Shown here: one piece after another, positions 25,127 through 34,357 of the stretch
Position numbering within the stretch: the first letter of the stretch is position 1
Layout: each line of letters starts with the position of its first letter
DNA from: Henriciella pelagia
GTDB taxonomy: Bacteria > Pseudomonadota > Alphaproteobacteria > Caulobacterales > Hyphomonadaceae
DNA: 64,000 nucleotides
Assembly: GCF_002088945.1 (NCBI RefSeq)
Contig: NZ_NCSU01000015.1
Span: 1 to 64,000 of the forward strand
Direction: 5' to 3'
Program-made: the position numbers and the translations under genes
The notes under the pieces: generated by a model
Database searches by the model: none
Seen by the model: the letters and a program-made list of their open reading frames with translations, nothing else
What the model was told of the DNA's origin: nothing

Positions 25127-25214
25127 CGTATCAACCTTTCAATTGACGGCGCTTGCGTGCATCCTCTTCAACGCTCGCGCGTTGGGGTTCGAGACAGCCA
25201 GGCAGGAGACAGGG

Positions 25215-26060
25215 ATGCGTTGGAAGGGTGGCCGCACGAGCGGGCGGGTAGAAGACAGGCGCGGCATGAAGACAGCGGCCGCTAGCGGAGGTCTCGGCAT
25301 TATCGTTCTCAGCCTGATCGGTTATTATTTCCTCGGCATTGAGCCTCAGACCACACAGAAAATCGCAAGCTCCTTTGGCGGCGCTGGTGTGCAGGAACGC
25401 GGCGAGGTCGGCACCCCGGAAGACCAGGCGGGCCTCTTTGTCGATATCATCGGCTCCAACATCAATGATGTCTGGTCGGCCAGCATGAACAATTATTCGC
25501 CGCCCAATACCGTCCTCTACACCCAGGGCACCAATACGGGCTGCGGCTATGGCCAGTCCGCCATGGGGCCGTTCTACTGCCCGGCTGATGAGACCATCTA
25601 TCTCGACCTCTCCTTCTGGCAGCAGATGGAAACCCAGCTTGGCGCGTCCGGCGCCGACTTCGCCAAGGCCTATGTCATCGCGCATGAGTTTGGCCATCAC
25701 GTCCAGAAGCTGACGGGCGCAACGACAGAGGTCCGCAACGCTCAGCAGCGGGCGAGCAACCAGGCCGAAGCCAATCAGTACGCCGTCGCGCTGGAACTTC
25801 AGGCCGATTGCTATGCAGGCGTCTGGGCCGCCAATGCGGCCCGCGTATCCGGCGGCGACGTCGCCCTTGAAGAGGGCGACATTCAGGAAGGCCTGCGCAC
25901 CGCGAGCGCTATCGGCGACGACGCCCTGCAGGAGCGCGCCGGACGCAATGTGAACCCGGAAACCTTCACGCATGGCTCCTCCCAGCAACGCATGGACTGG
26001 CTGATGCGGGGCTACCGGTCGGGCGATCCCAATCGCTGCAACACCTTAGACGAGCTGTAG
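25215..26060 (+). CDS. Neutral zinc metallopeptidase, YpfJ family
   Basis: A 281-aa protein. The N-terminus carries the family motif MRWKGGRTSGRVEDRRG, then one membrane helix (LGIIVLSLIGYYFLG), then the peptidase-like domain with HEFGHHVQ (zinc ligands) and the downstream LELQADCYAGVW glutamate/aspartate. It is probably anchored in the inner membrane with its domain in the periplasm. ATG 25215 has AGGAGA about 8 nt upstream. No substrate is known for the family. Monocistronic and convergent to the VOC gene. Confidence 0.9.
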   Translation: MRWKGGRTSGRVEDRRGMKTAAASGGLGIIVLSLIGYYFLGIEPQTTQKIASSFGGAGVQERGEVGTPEDQAGLFVDIIGSNINDVWSASMNNYSPPNTVLYTQGTNTGCGYGQSAMGPFYCPADETIYLDLSFWQQMETQLGASGADFAKAYVIAHEFGHHVQKLTGATTEVRNAQQRASNQAEANQYAVALELQADCYAGVWAANAARVSGGDVALEEGDIQEGLRTASAIGDDALQERAGRNVNPETFTHGSSQQRMDWLMRGYRSGDPNRCNTLDEL

Positions 26061-26068
26061 GGGCACCC

Positions 26069-26488
26069 TCACTCATACCGGTTCTTTTCGGCCGGATTGT
26101 CCGAGAAGTACTGCACGAATTCGAACTCGATATTGTTGCCGTCGATGAAATAGACATTGCGGCGGTGTTCAGTCGGCGCACCAGGATTGGTGACCTCGTG
26201 TCCTGCCGCTTCAAGCCGCGCTATGAGGCGTTCGACATCCGAGACCTCGAACGCGAGATGCGCCAGACCCGGTGCATGGCCCTTCAGGTCTCGCGGCGCG
26301 CCTTCGCCATTGTCTGAAAGCGCAATGTAAAACTCGTCGTCACCGAAATGCAGCCACGTACGCGGCTTGCCATACCAGTCTCCCTGGCCGCTGCCCCTGA
26401 CGCGCCAGTGCGGGAAAGCGGCTTTCAGGAAGCTCAGTGTTGGTTCGATATCAGTGACGACGAGATTGGCATGTTCGAGGCGTACCAT
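26069..26488 (-). CDS. VOC-family protein
   Basis: A 139-aa glyoxalase-fold protein with His6 (RLEHANLVVTD), His79 in GLAHLAFEVSDVERL and a Glu-rich final strand (NNIEFEFVQY), which would make a plausible metal site. GGAGAAGG precedes the ATG at 26488. Divergent from the SufR-like regulator with an 80-nt A/T-rich spacer. No specific substrate can be named. It is not an obvious paralogue of the VOC protein at 24031. Confidence 0.85.
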   Translation of the reverse strand: MVRLEHANLVVTDIEPTLSFLKAAFPHWRVRGSGQGDWYGKPRTWLHFGDDEFYIALSDNGEGAPRDLKGHAPGLAHLAFEVSDVERLIARLEAAGHEVTNPGAPTEHRRNVYFIDGNNIEFEFVQYFSDNPAEKNRYE

Positions 26489-26567
26489 TGTCCTTCTCCA
26501 ATTATTCTAGGTTTTTCTTTACTTATTTGCGCTTGTTTTTGAAAGCAATACCTTTTAAAAAAGAAAA

Positions 26568-27215
26568 ATGGCTGCTGACTCCTCCCTTCCCGCGCTCACC
26601 GCAACGCGCAATACAGTTCTCGACCTGTTGAAACGCGGTGGCCCGCAATCGGCGGGCGCTCTGGCCGAAACGCTCGGCGTCACTGCGATGGCAGTGCGGC
26701 TGCACCTTTATGAGCTGGCCGAAGAGGGGCTGATCGAAGAAACGTCAAAGCCTCAGGGCCGCGGCAGGCCGACCAAGATCTGGTCGCTGACGGACGCGGC
26801 TTCCCGCGCCTTTCCGGATGCGCATCAGGGTCTTGCGCTGGAGATGATCACCTCGATCCGGGACATGTTCGGAGAGGACGGCCTTGCCCGCGTTATCGAC
26901 CGCCACAGCGAGACCCAGCTCGCCGCCTATCGAGAGCACCTTGCCGGGCTGAAGGATATCGGCGCACGCGTGCAACGCCTGACCGAGCTGCGCTCAGCCG
27001 AAGGCTACATGGCCGCTGCCGCCCGCGATGGCGACGACTGGCTCCTCATCGAGAACCACTGCCCGATCTGCTCTGCCGCCAAGGCGTGCCAGCGCCTCTG
27101 CGCCAACGAATTACAGGTTTTCCAGGACGCCCTCGGCCCGGATATACGTGTCAGCCGCGAGGATCATATCCTCAAAGGTGCTCGAAGATGCGTGTACAGG
27201 GTGCACGCCCTGTAG
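26568..27215 (+). CDS. SufR-like winged-helix regulator with C-terminal cysteine cluster
   Basis: A 215-aa regulator. Residues about 12-75 form a winged helix (VLDLLKRGGPQSAGALAETL, AVRLHLYELAEEGLI, GRGRPTKIWSLT). The C-terminus has a Cys pattern (HCPICSAAKACQRLC, then RRCVYRV) like that of SufR-type Fe-S-sensing repressors. It is thus likely to carry an iron-sulfur cluster or other metal. It ends 121 nt before an O-acetylhomoserine sulfhydrylase gene read in the same direction, so it may link cysteine/methionine sulfur supply to Fe-S status. The ribosome site is only an A-rich stretch. Confidence 0.85.
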   Translation: MAADSSLPALTATRNTVLDLLKRGGPQSAGALAETLGVTAMAVRLHLYELAEEGLIEETSKPQGRGRPTKIWSLTDAASRAFPDAHQGLALEMITSIRDMFGEDGLARVIDRHSETQLAAYREHLAGLKDIGARVQRLTELRSAEGYMAAAARDGDDWLLIENHCPICSAAKACQRLCANELQVFQDALGPDIRVSREDHILKGARRCVYRVHAL

Positions 27216-27258
27216 CGTCGTCCTTTGCCAAAAAAACAATGTACATTCGTGCCTGCAA

Positions 27259-27309
27259 TCCGCACAAAGCGGCGAGCATAATCTGGTGCGCCAGCCCTGC
27301 CTGTGCGGA
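27259..27309 (+). promoter_or_regulatory. Structured leader before the O-acetylhomoserine sulfhydrylase gene
   Basis: TCCGCACA (27259-27266) and TGTGCGGA (27302-27309) form a perfect 8-bp stem enclosing 35 nt that can form a second hairpin (CTGG-TGCG-CCAG). It ends 28 nt before the ATG. A SAM-sensing leader would make sense, but the sequence does not match the SAM-II core I know, so it is left unassigned. Confidence 0.4.
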
Positions 27310-27336
27310 CGCATCAATCGTAGAGGGAACACCACA

Positions 27337-28620
27337 ATGTCAGACACACCGACGCAGCAATTCGAAACCATCCAGATCCACGCCGGCACTGAGCCGGACC
27401 CGGCAACCGGCGCTCGCCAGGTGCCAATCTACCAGAATGCCGGCTATGTGTTCCGCGACACGGAACACGCCGCCAAGCTGTTCGGCCTGCAGGAAGTGGG
27501 CTTCATCTATTCGCGCCTGACAAACCCGACGGTTGCCGCGCTTCAGAACCGGATGGCCGCGCTTGAGGGTGGCGCCGGCGCGGTCTGTTGCTCGTCCGGG
27601 CATGCTGCGCAGATCATGGCGCTTTTCCCTCTCATGGCGCCAGGCCGCAACGTCGTCGCTTCGACCCGTCTTTATGGCGGCACGATCACCCAGTTCAGCC
27701 AGACTTTCAAACGCTTCGGATGGTCCGCGAAATTTGTGGACTTTGACGATCTCGACGCTGTGAAGGCAGCCATTGACGATGATACGCGTGCTGTTTTCTG
27801 CGAAACCATCGCCAATCCGGGCGGCTATGTCACCGATCTCGACGCCATCGCCAAAATCGCAGACGATGCCGGTATTCCGCTCATTGTCGACAATACCAGC
27901 GCCACGCCCTATCTCTGTCGCCCGATCGAGCATGGCGCGACGCTGGTCGTCCACTCGCTGACAAAATACCTCACCGGCAATGGCACCGTCACCGGCGGCG
28001 CCGTAGTCGATAGCGGCAAGTTCGACTGGTCGGCCTCCGACAAGTTCCCGTCGCTCTCCGCACCCGAGCCAGCCTATCATGGCCTGAACTTCCATGAGAC
28101 GTTCGGCCCGGCAGCCTTTACCTTTCACAGCATTGCCATAGGCCTTCGCGACCTCGGCATGACGTTGAACGCGCAGGCCGCGCACTACACGCTGATGGGG
28201 ATCGAGACGCTGTCGCTACGCATGACTCGGCATGTCGAGAACGCACAGAAAATCGCCCGCTGGCTGGAAGGCCATGAGGCTGTCGCTGCCGTGACCTATC
28301 CGGGCCTCGACTCCTCGCCTTACAAGGCCCGCGTTCCCCGCATCTGCCCGAAAGGCCCCGGCGCTCTGTTCACGATCAAGCTGAAGGGCGGCTATGATGC
28401 CTGCGTGAAGTTTGTCGAAAGCGTAAAGCTGTTCAGCCACGTCGCCAATCTTGGCGATGCTCGCTCGCTGGTCATCCATTCAGCCTCAACGACGCACCGC
28501 CAGTTGACCGAGGAACAGCAGATCGCCGCCGGCGCCGCACCGGACGTGGTCCGCCTGTCCATCGGCATCGAAGGCGCAGAGGACCTCATCGCCGATCTCG
28601 ACCAGGCGCTGGGAGCATAA
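27337..28620 (+). CDS. metY: O-acetylhomoserine sulfhydrylase family (PLP-dependent)
   Basis: A 427-aa Cys/Met-metabolism PLP enzyme. The PLP lysine is in HSLTKYLTGNG; ETIANPGG, VDNTSATPYLCRP and the C-terminal SLVIHSASTTHRQLTEEQQ with SIGIEGAEDLIADL are typical of O-acetyl-L-homoserine aminocarboxypropyltransferase, which makes homocysteine from O-acetylhomoserine and sulfide. The ATG at 27337 follows GAGGG at 8-9 nt; the longer open frame from 27028 runs out of phase through the regulator gene and is not real. A hairpin leader precedes it and a hairpin follows. Confidence 0.92.
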   Translation: MSDTPTQQFETIQIHAGTEPDPATGARQVPIYQNAGYVFRDTEHAAKLFGLQEVGFIYSRLTNPTVAALQNRMAALEGGAGAVCCSSGHAAQIMALFPLMAPGRNVVASTRLYGGTITQFSQTFKRFGWSAKFVDFDDLDAVKAAIDDDTRAVFCETIANPGGYVTDLDAIAKIADDAGIPLIVDNTSATPYLCRPIEHGATLVVHSLTKYLTGNGTVTGGAVVDSGKFDWSASDKFPSLSAPEPAYHGLNFHETFGPAAFTFHSIAIGLRDLGMTLNAQAAHYTLMGIETLSLRMTRHVENAQKIARWLEGHEAVAAVTYPGLDSSPYKARVPRICPKGPGALFTIKLKGGYDACVKFVESVKLFSHVANLGDARSLVIHSASTTHRQLTEEQQIAAGAAPDVVRLSIGIEGAEDLIADLDQALGA

Positions 28621-28658
28621 GGCCCTAAAAGGCTCTTCAACGAACGGTAGTCCAAATG

Positions 28659-28683
28659 GAAGGCGGCTCAGTGAGCCGCCTTC
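28659..28683 (+). terminator. Hairpin after the sulfhydrylase gene
   Basis: An 11-bp perfect stem (GAAGGCGGCTC / GAGCCGCCTTC) with a 3-nt loop, 39 nt after the stop. There is no U-tract, so it may be a terminator needing Rho, or an RNA-stabilising hairpin. Confidence 0.5.
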
Positions 28684-28809
28684 TGCCCGCCGGTGCATCT
28701 ACCGGATCAGCGAACAAATCTGATTCCATAAAATTTCTTGTTTCCACCTAAGAGATCATCATCACCCTCCTGATAGAATGCCACACATAAGAATATAAGG
28801 AGAATGCGG

Positions 28810-29370
28810 GTGAAGACGACATCGATCAGGACGGCGCTGATCGCCGCCAAGGGGCCATGGTACCCGAAAGACCATCAGGGACAGGGCTTCTACGCATTGT
28901 TCCTGAAACAGGGCTGCAGCCTGCCATGCCTCGAAGTGGCAGAGGACGGACTGCTCTATATCGGCAAGACCGAGAAGGGCTTTTCCGCCCGTGATCAATT
29001 CGATCCGAAATGCGGCCATAGTGGCAGCTGCACGGCCCGCCGCAGTCTCGGCGCCCTTCTCAAGGATCAACTTCAGCTTTCAGCAGAGCCGCGAAGCCGC
29101 CGCTCATTCTTCAACCGCTCGCATCACTTCCGGTTCGACGAGGAAGGCGAACGCGCTTTGTCCGGCTGGATGCGAGCGCATCTCCATATTGCCCGTGTGC
29201 CCTTCGAAGGCAATGTGACGGCAGCCGAAACCATACTGATCGACTTGCTCTGTCCCCCGCTCAACCTGACGAAATGGCGAAACCCGCAAGCCCCTTATAT
29301 CAAGCGGATGCGGCGACGCTGCGCCAGTGAGGCCCGGCTCTTCTTCATGCCGCGCCGCTCGGCTGCTTAA
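28810..29370 (+). CDS. GIY-YIG-like domain protein
   Basis: A 186-aa protein with a GIY-YIG-type core: LLYIGKTEKGFSARDQF, an ETILIDLLCPPLN glutamate/asparagine segment near the end, and arginines between. Such domains are found in DNA endonucleases and repair proteins. The first GIY strand is degenerate (GFYALFL). GTG 28810 is preferred because AAGGAG lies 7 nt before it; ATG 28804 would be only 1 nt from that site. Its 3' end overlaps the transglutaminase remnant by 26 nt. Role unknown; standalone bacterial members are poorly studied. Confidence 0.7.
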   Translation: MKTTSIRTALIAAKGPWYPKDHQGQGFYALFLKQGCSLPCLEVAEDGLLYIGKTEKGFSARDQFDPKCGHSGSCTARRSLGALLKDQLQLSAEPRSRRSFFNRSHHFRFDEEGERALSGWMRAHLHIARVPFEGNVTAAETILIDLLCPPLNLTKWRNPQAPYIKRMRRRCASEARLFFMPRRSAA

Positions 29371-29755
29371 GCGCGCCTGATACGGCCCTCGCTTTGGCCT
29401 GCGCAAGCGTCACACTGACCGTTTGCCGGTTCAGCTGCACGGCCCCAAAGATTGTCATGAAGCTGATATTGGACGCGTCGCGTCCGGTGCAGATTCGCAC
29501 CATTTGCGAGACATCGGCGAGCCGTGACGGATCAACCAGGTGCCAGCTTCCGTCCAGCCAGACCTCGACCACGGCATGAAAATCCGGCGGCTGGATGTTC
29601 GGCGTGTAAACCAAAACCATGCGCGCCGGCACACCGGCCGCCCGCCAGAAGCTGATCAGCTCGTCCCGATTTAGCAATCGCTGTAGGGTGGGTTGAGGCC
29701 CTGCCGATACCCACCGCGCTCCAACATAGCGAATGGCGGGTATCTCTCCGTTCAA
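29345..29755 (-). pseudogene. Transglutaminase-like gene remnant truncated by a palindromic repeat
   Basis: The 136-aa open frame has the C-terminal part of a bacterial transglutaminase-like protein: ELISFWRAAGVPARMVLVY, the catalytic-type His and Asp in DFHAVVEVWLDGSWHLVDPSR, and NISFMTIFGAVQLNRQTVSV. The N-terminal half with the catalytic cysteine (normally just before the ISFCRALGIPAR-like segment) is absent. The first 26 codons instead lie in the inverted repeat at 29679-29769, and no 5' gene fragment is seen beyond it. It is therefore a broken gene; any translated product would lack the nucleophile. Confidence 0.75.
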
Positions 29756-29769
29756 CCCGCCCTACAGCG
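29679..29769. repeat. 91-bp palindromic REP/MITE-like repeat
   Basis: The ends are CGCTGTAGGGTGGGTTGA (29679-29696) and TCAACCCGCCCTACAGCG (29752-29769), inverted with one mismatch, and an inner pair GATACCCACC / GGCGGGTATC also pairs with one mismatch. A GCGCT/AGCG pair lies at the centre. The GTAGGGTGGGTT core resembles widely scattered bacterial REP-type repeats. It sits exactly at the broken 5' end of the transglutaminase remnant. No target duplication was clear. Confidence 0.8.
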
Positions 29770-29851
29770 CCAAAGTCGTTCGTAGTATATTGCATTGCTA
29801 ATGAGCTTCCGGCTCATCGAGCGTGACGAAAATTGCAGCGCCTGGCTCCAA

Positions 29852-29881
29852 CAAAAAAGGCGGCCCGCAGACCGCCTTTTC
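29852..29881 (-). terminator. Rho-independent terminator of rpoD
   Basis: On the minus strand AAAAGGCGG and CCGCCTTTTTT pair around a 7-nt loop and end in a T-run, 6 nt after the rpoD stop. Confidence 0.88.
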
Positions 29882-29886
29882 CAGAT

Positions 29887-31851
29887 TTAAGTATCCAGGA
29901 AGCTCCGCAGTTTCCGGCTTCGGCTCGGATGCTTCAGCTTGCGCAGCGCCTTGGCTTCGATCTGGCGGATGCGTTCGCGGGTCACCGAGAACTGCTGGCC
30001 GACTTCTTCGAGCGTGTGGTCGGTGTTCATGCCGATGCCGAAGCGCATGCGCAGCACACGCTCCTCCCGCGGCGTGAGCGAGGCGAGCACGCGGGTCGTG
30101 GTTTCGCGCAGATTGCTCTGGATCGCCGCATCGACCGGCAGAAGCGCCATCTTGTCCTCGATGAAGTCACCGAGGTTTGAATCCTCGTCATCACCGATGG
30201 GCGTTTCGAGCGAGATCGGCTCTTTCGCGATCTTCAGAACCTTGCGGATCTTCTCCAGCGGCAGGCCGAGCTTTTCAGCCAGTTCTTCCGGCGTCGGCTC
30301 ACGGCCGATCTCGTGCAGCATCTGGCGCTGCGAGCGGACAATCTTGTTGATCGTCTCGATCATGTGCACCGGAATACGGATCGTGCGGGCCTGGTCAGCG
30401 ATGGAGCGCGTGATGGCCTGGCGGATCCACCAGGTCGCATAGGTCGAGAATTTGTAGCCGCGGCGATATTCGAACTTATCGACCGCTTTCATCAGGCCGA
30501 TATTGCCTTCCTGGATGAGATCGAGGAATTGCAGGCCGCGATTGGTGTACTTCTTCGCAATGGAGATCACGAGGCGAAGGTTCGCTTCGACCATTTCCTT
30601 CTTGGCGACGCGCGCTTCGCGCTCACCCTTCTGGACGCGCTGGACGATGAGGCGGTAGTCGTCAATCGGGATACCGATTTCCTGAGACACAGCCGAAATC
30701 TCTTCGCGGATGTCATTGATCTGCTCGCCTTCCTTCTCGAAGAATTTTTCCCATTTCTTCTTCGATTTGGAGGAGCTGATCGCTTCTTCCTGCCAGGCCG
30801 GGTTCAGCTCGTTGCCGAAATAGCTGGTCAGGAATTCCTTGCGCGGCACACCATGCGCATCGGCGAGGCGCATCAGCTTGCCCTCAAGCCCCATCAGCTT
30901 CTTGTTGATCGCATAGAGCTGTTCAACCAGCGCTTCGATACGCGCATTGTTGATGTGCATCGTCTTCAGATTGTCGACGATGGACTGTGACAGCGCGTCG
31001 TATTCTTCCTGTGCCTTGGCGGGCAGCGCCTTGCCTTCCATGCGGCATTCGACGAGCTTTTCCTGGAGCTTGCGATACTGGCCAAAAGCCAGTGCCATCT
31101 CATCCAGCTTGCCGAGAACACCGTCGCGCAGTTCCGCTTCCATGGCGGACATGGACATGGCTGCGCCTTCTTCCTCATCCTCGCGTTCTTCGCGGGCAAG
31201 GCGTTCTTCGGTCGTCTCGTTCTCGCGGGCCTTGGCTTCGGCTTCTTTTTCTTCCTCGGTCTTTTCTTCCGGCTCTGGCGCAGGGTTTTCCGCGCCATAA
31301 GTGGTTTCAAGATCGATCAGGTCACGCAGCAGGATGCGCTCATTCATGAGCTCATCGCGCCACACCATCATTGCTTCGAAGGTCAGCGGGGACTCGCAGA
31401 GCCCGCGGATCATCGCGTCACGGCCAGCCTCAATGCGCTTGGCAATCGCGATTTCGCCTTCGCGTGAGAGGAGCTCAACTGCACCCATCTCCCGCAGATA
31501 CATGCGAACCGGGTCATCGGTGCGGTCAGAGCCGCGCGCATTGCCCTTCTTGGCAACAGCGGTCGAACCAGTTTTGGCGACAGCTGTGCCCTTGGATGAG
31601 GTCTCGACCTCATCCTCATTCTCGACGACCTGGATCCCCATTTCGGACAGGGCCGACATGGTGTCTTCGATCTGGTCGGAGCTCAGCTCGTCAGACGGCA
31701 ATACGGCATTGAGCTCGTCATGTGTGACATAGCCCTTGTCCTTTGCCTTCTTGATGAATTTCTTGACCTTGGAGTCATTCAGATCGAGCACCGGACGGTC
31801 TTCAGTTTCCACATCACCGTCTTCGTGCTCATTCTTCTGGGCTTTCGCCAT
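29887..31851 (-). CDS. rpoD: RNA polymerase sigma-70 factor
   Basis: A 654-aa primary sigma factor. Region 1.1 ([19 protein letters not shown]) is followed by region 1.2 ([21 protein letters not shown]), a long acidic non-conserved segment (about 195-330), region 2 ([35 protein letters not shown]), region 3, and region 4.2 with [27 protein letters not shown]. It directs most transcription in growing cells. ATG 31851 follows GGGAGAA at 6 nt. It is preceded by dnaG on the same strand (60-nt gap), the conserved alphaproteobacterial order. Confidence 0.97.
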   Translation of the reverse strand: MAKAQKNEHEDGDVETEDRPVLDLNDSKVKKFIKKAKDKGYVTHDELNAVLPSDELSSDQIEDTMSALSEMGIQVVENEDEVETSSKGTAVAKTGSTAVAKKGNARGSDRTDDPVRMYLREMGAVELLSREGEIAIAKRIEAGRDAMIRGLCESPLTFEAMMVWRDELMNERILLRDLIDLETTYGAENPAPEPEEKTEEEKEAEAKARENETTEERLAREEREDEEEGAAMSMSAMEAELRDGVLGKLDEMALAFGQYRKLQEKLVECRMEGKALPAKAQEEYDALSQSIVDNLKTMHINNARIEALVEQLYAINKKLMGLEGKLMRLADAHGVPRKEFLTSYFGNELNPAWQEEAISSSKSKKKWEKFFEKEGEQINDIREEISAVSQEIGIPIDDYRLIVQRVQKGEREARVAKKEMVEANLRLVISIAKKYTNRGLQFLDLIQEGNIGLMKAVDKFEYRRGYKFSTYATWWIRQAITRSIADQARTIRIPVHMIETINKIVRSQRQMLHEIGREPTPEELAEKLGLPLEKIRKVLKIAKEPISLETPIGDDEDSNLGDFIEDKMALLPVDAAIQSNLRETTTRVLASLTPREERVLRMRFGIGMNTDHTLEEVGQQFSVTRERIRQIEAKALRKLKHPSRSRKLRSFLDT

Positions 31852-31911
31852 GTAGTTCTCCCGCCTGTCGCAGTGCCTGTCTGCAACATTCAAACCAATT
31901 TTGCCAGCCGG

Positions 31912-33735
31912 TCAGTCCTGATCGGCTTGTTCTGCTGCCTCATTGAGACGCGCTGCGCGAGCCTTGCGTTCAGCGACCTCATGGTGCAATCGGCGCCAGT
32001 TCTCAGGTGATGCCGTCACATCATCTCCACTGCCGCCCCCATAAGGGCTGCTATCATCTCTGGCTACATATTGCTCCAGGGCGATCAGCCATTCCCGTTC
32101 CTCTGGCCCATCAGGCTCAATCTTCGGAATTTCGGGATAGTTTTTGAGCAATTCAGCAGCGCGCGTGTTACCTCGTTCTTCTAAATGGTCGCGGATAGCC
32201 TCGCGGTCAACTCCCTTGCCTGCTTGAGGCCAGGAAATAATCACATCACGGAGAATAGCGACATCTTCGTCACGAAAAACGCTCATCGACAACGTCTCGA
32301 AGCCAAAGTCGATCAGGTGCGGATTGTCGATCGCCCGGATGATCAGGCCGAGCCCGCGCGTCTTGGGCGCAGCAGCGGTCTGTTTCGCGCCTTTCTTGGG
32401 CGGCGCGCCTCCACCGGAAAACGTGCGCTCACGCCTGGACCGGCGCAGCTGCCAGAGATGCTCATTCATGCGGGCCTTCAGGTCCCGCTCATAGGCCGCC
32501 TTCACCGCCGGATTTTTAATGTGCGCAGCCGCCTGCATCAGCCGGGCTTCAAGTCCGGCCTGGCGTTCCGGCGTATCGATGGGCTCTGCATCACGTTCGC
32601 GCTGCCACAGCACCTCGACCAGCGGGACAGCCCCGGCCAGCGCCTGTTTCATCGCTTCGGGCCCCGACTGGCGAATGAGATCATCCGGGTCCATGCCGCC
32701 AGAGAGCAGGCAGAAGAAGAGTGAGCGCCCCGGCTCAAGGAATGGCAGCGCGCGCTCAATGGACCGGTACGCCGCGCGCAGGCCCGCCGCGTCGCCATCA
32801 AAACACAGCACAGGCTCGGGCCCGGCCCGCCACAACAGGGCCAGCTGGTCTTCCGTCAGCGCCGTACCAAGCGGGGCGACCGCGTGGCCGATCCCAGCCT
32901 CCGCCAGCGCGATGGCGTCCATATAGCCTTCCGTGACAATCAGGCCGCCTTCATCGGTATCGCCGAACGCGGTGCGCGCATCTTTGTACCGGTAGAGCAC
33001 ACGGCCCTTGTGGAAGAGCTCGGTATCATTCGAGTTGAGATATTTCGGCTTGGCGTCGGGCGCCATGCCCCGCCCGCCAAAGGCGATCACCTGCCCGCGC
33101 ACATCGGTGATCGGGAAAATGACCCGGCCCCGGAAGCGGTCATAAGGATCGCCGCCGCCCTCCTTCTGGACGGAGAGTCCGGATTCAAGGATTTCGCGGT
33201 CGCTAAAGCCTTTGGACTTCAGATGTTCGATCGTGGTGCGCCAGTCATCGGGCGCATAGCCCAGCCGGTGGCGTGCCCACGCCCCAGCGCCCAGTCCGCG
33301 TCCTTCCAGATAGGCCCGCGCTTCTGTGCCTTCCGCCGCGCGCAGCCGGTCTTCATAGAAGGCGCAGGCCGCCTCGCAGCACTCATAGAGCCGCTTGCGA
33401 CGGTCATAGGTTTCCTCATCCGCAGCCGTCGCCTTGGGCAGCTGCATGCCTGCTTCGTCCGCCAGCTTCTCCACCGCCTCCATGAAGGAGAGACGCTCTG
33501 TCTCCATCACAAATGAGATGACATCGCCGCCAATGCCGGAGGAGAAATCCTTGAAGATGCGCTTCTGGTCATTGACGTAGAAGCTCGGGCTTTTCTCGTT
33601 GGTGAAGGGCGACAGACCCACCCATTCCTTGCCCTGCTTCTTCAGCTTCACCTTGCGCCCGATGACATCCGACGGGCGGATGCGCGCTTTCAGCTCTTCG
33701 ACAAAGCCATCGGGAATGCGGATGGGGGCGGACAT
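31912..33735 (-). CDS. dnaG: DNA primase
   Basis: A 607-aa primase, which makes RNA primers at replication forks. The N-terminal zinc-binding fold is recognisable (KLKKQGKEWVGLSPFTNEKS) but the four zinc ligands of E. coli (Cys40, His43, Cys61, Cys64) are replaced by Ser42, Thr45, Asp63 and Ser66. Loss of these ligands is known in other alphaproteobacteria, so it is a lineage trait, not damage. The TOPRIM core is intact (GGLIVTEGYMDAIAL and CFDGDAAG), and a C-terminal helicase-binding region follows. It is next to rpoD. No strong ribosome site is seen at 33735. Confidence 0.95.
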   Translation of the reverse strand: MSAPIRIPDGFVEELKARIRPSDVIGRKVKLKKQGKEWVGLSPFTNEKSPSFYVNDQKRIFKDFSSGIGGDVISFVMETERLSFMEAVEKLADEAGMQLPKATAADEETYDRRKRLYECCEAACAFYEDRLRAAEGTEARAYLEGRGLGAGAWARHRLGYAPDDWRTTIEHLKSKGFSDREILESGLSVQKEGGGDPYDRFRGRVIFPITDVRGQVIAFGGRGMAPDAKPKYLNSNDTELFHKGRVLYRYKDARTAFGDTDEGGLIVTEGYMDAIALAEAGIGHAVAPLGTALTEDQLALLWRAGPEPVLCFDGDAAGLRAAYRSIERALPFLEPGRSLFFCLLSGGMDPDDLIRQSGPEAMKQALAGAVPLVEVLWQRERDAEPIDTPERQAGLEARLMQAAAHIKNPAVKAAYERDLKARMNEHLWQLRRSRRERTFSGGGAPPKKGAKQTAAAPKTRGLGLIIRAIDNPHLIDFGFETLSMSVFRDEDVAILRDVIISWPQAGKGVDREAIRDHLEERGNTRAAELLKNYPEIPKIEPDGPEEREWLIALEQYVARDDSSPYGGGSGDDVTASPENWRRLHHEVAERKARAARLNEAAEQADQD

Positions 33736-33891
33736 TGGGGAGAGTGTAGCGCGGACCGGGCGATGCAGGAAGAACGAGGTTCAGAACAGCTTGCGCAATC
33801 CATATCGGGACCACAAGCATCGAGTTTAGAGTTAATTGTCCAGCCATTTTCTGCTACAGGTTAAGTTCTCTATTGAAGAAAGGGTGGAACA

Positions 33892-34350
33892 ATGGGGTTT
33901 ATTAGACCGGAGCTCTTCGAAGCACTTGCTGCGTTCGACGACGCCCCAGACTGCACGAATGTGTGCAAACAGGATGCTGTGCCAGCTGACACCCTAACGC
34001 CGGACGGCGCGGTACGTGAACTTACTCCGTGCGAAATCTGTCAATTGAAGAAGAAGAGGAATGCTTTATTTCGATTGGCGATGCTCCGGGCCGCAGCCTT
34101 CGTGAAAGCCAACAACCAAATGGATATAAAAGGCGGAAAGGGACTCGAAAAGAAGAGAGTCGCCCGCGTTACGATTGAGCTAGAATTCAATCATAGAATA
34201 TTTCACGAGCGAAAGCCTAATCATCAACCACGAGGCGTTTCACCCGCAGCAAATTTTTCCGTTCCAATGGGCGTAGAGTACTCCAGATATGACGATGGTT
34301 CGACAGATCGCGAGCTTGCTGAACTGAACGGCTTTTGGCCCTGCATCTGA
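33892..34350 (+). CDS. Hypothetical protein with two CxxC-type cysteine pairs
   Basis: A 152-aa soluble protein that I do not recognise. It has CTNVC near residue 21, CEIC near residue 47, a basic helical stretch (QLKKKRNALFRLAMLRAAAF) and a C-terminal part without known motifs. GGGTGGAA lies 4-5 nt before the ATG. It looks less GC-rich than the dnaG and caspase genes on either side and is on the opposite strand, inside an otherwise conserved neighbourhood (dnaG, yqeY, carA), so it may be a late insertion. The cysteines could bind a metal. Confidence 0.6.
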   Translation: MGFIRPELFEALAAFDDAPDCTNVCKQDAVPADTLTPDGAVRELTPCEICQLKKKRNALFRLAMLRAAAFVKANNQMDIKGGKGLEKKRVARVTIELEFNHRIFHERKPNHQPRGVSPAANFSVPMGVEYSRYDDGSTDRELAELNGFWPCI

Positions 34351-34357
34351 GCACCAG

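Noticed and set aside
27216-27336. SAM-II riboswitch before metY
   Set aside because: The conserved SAM-II core segments I know are not visible; only unassigned hairpins are.
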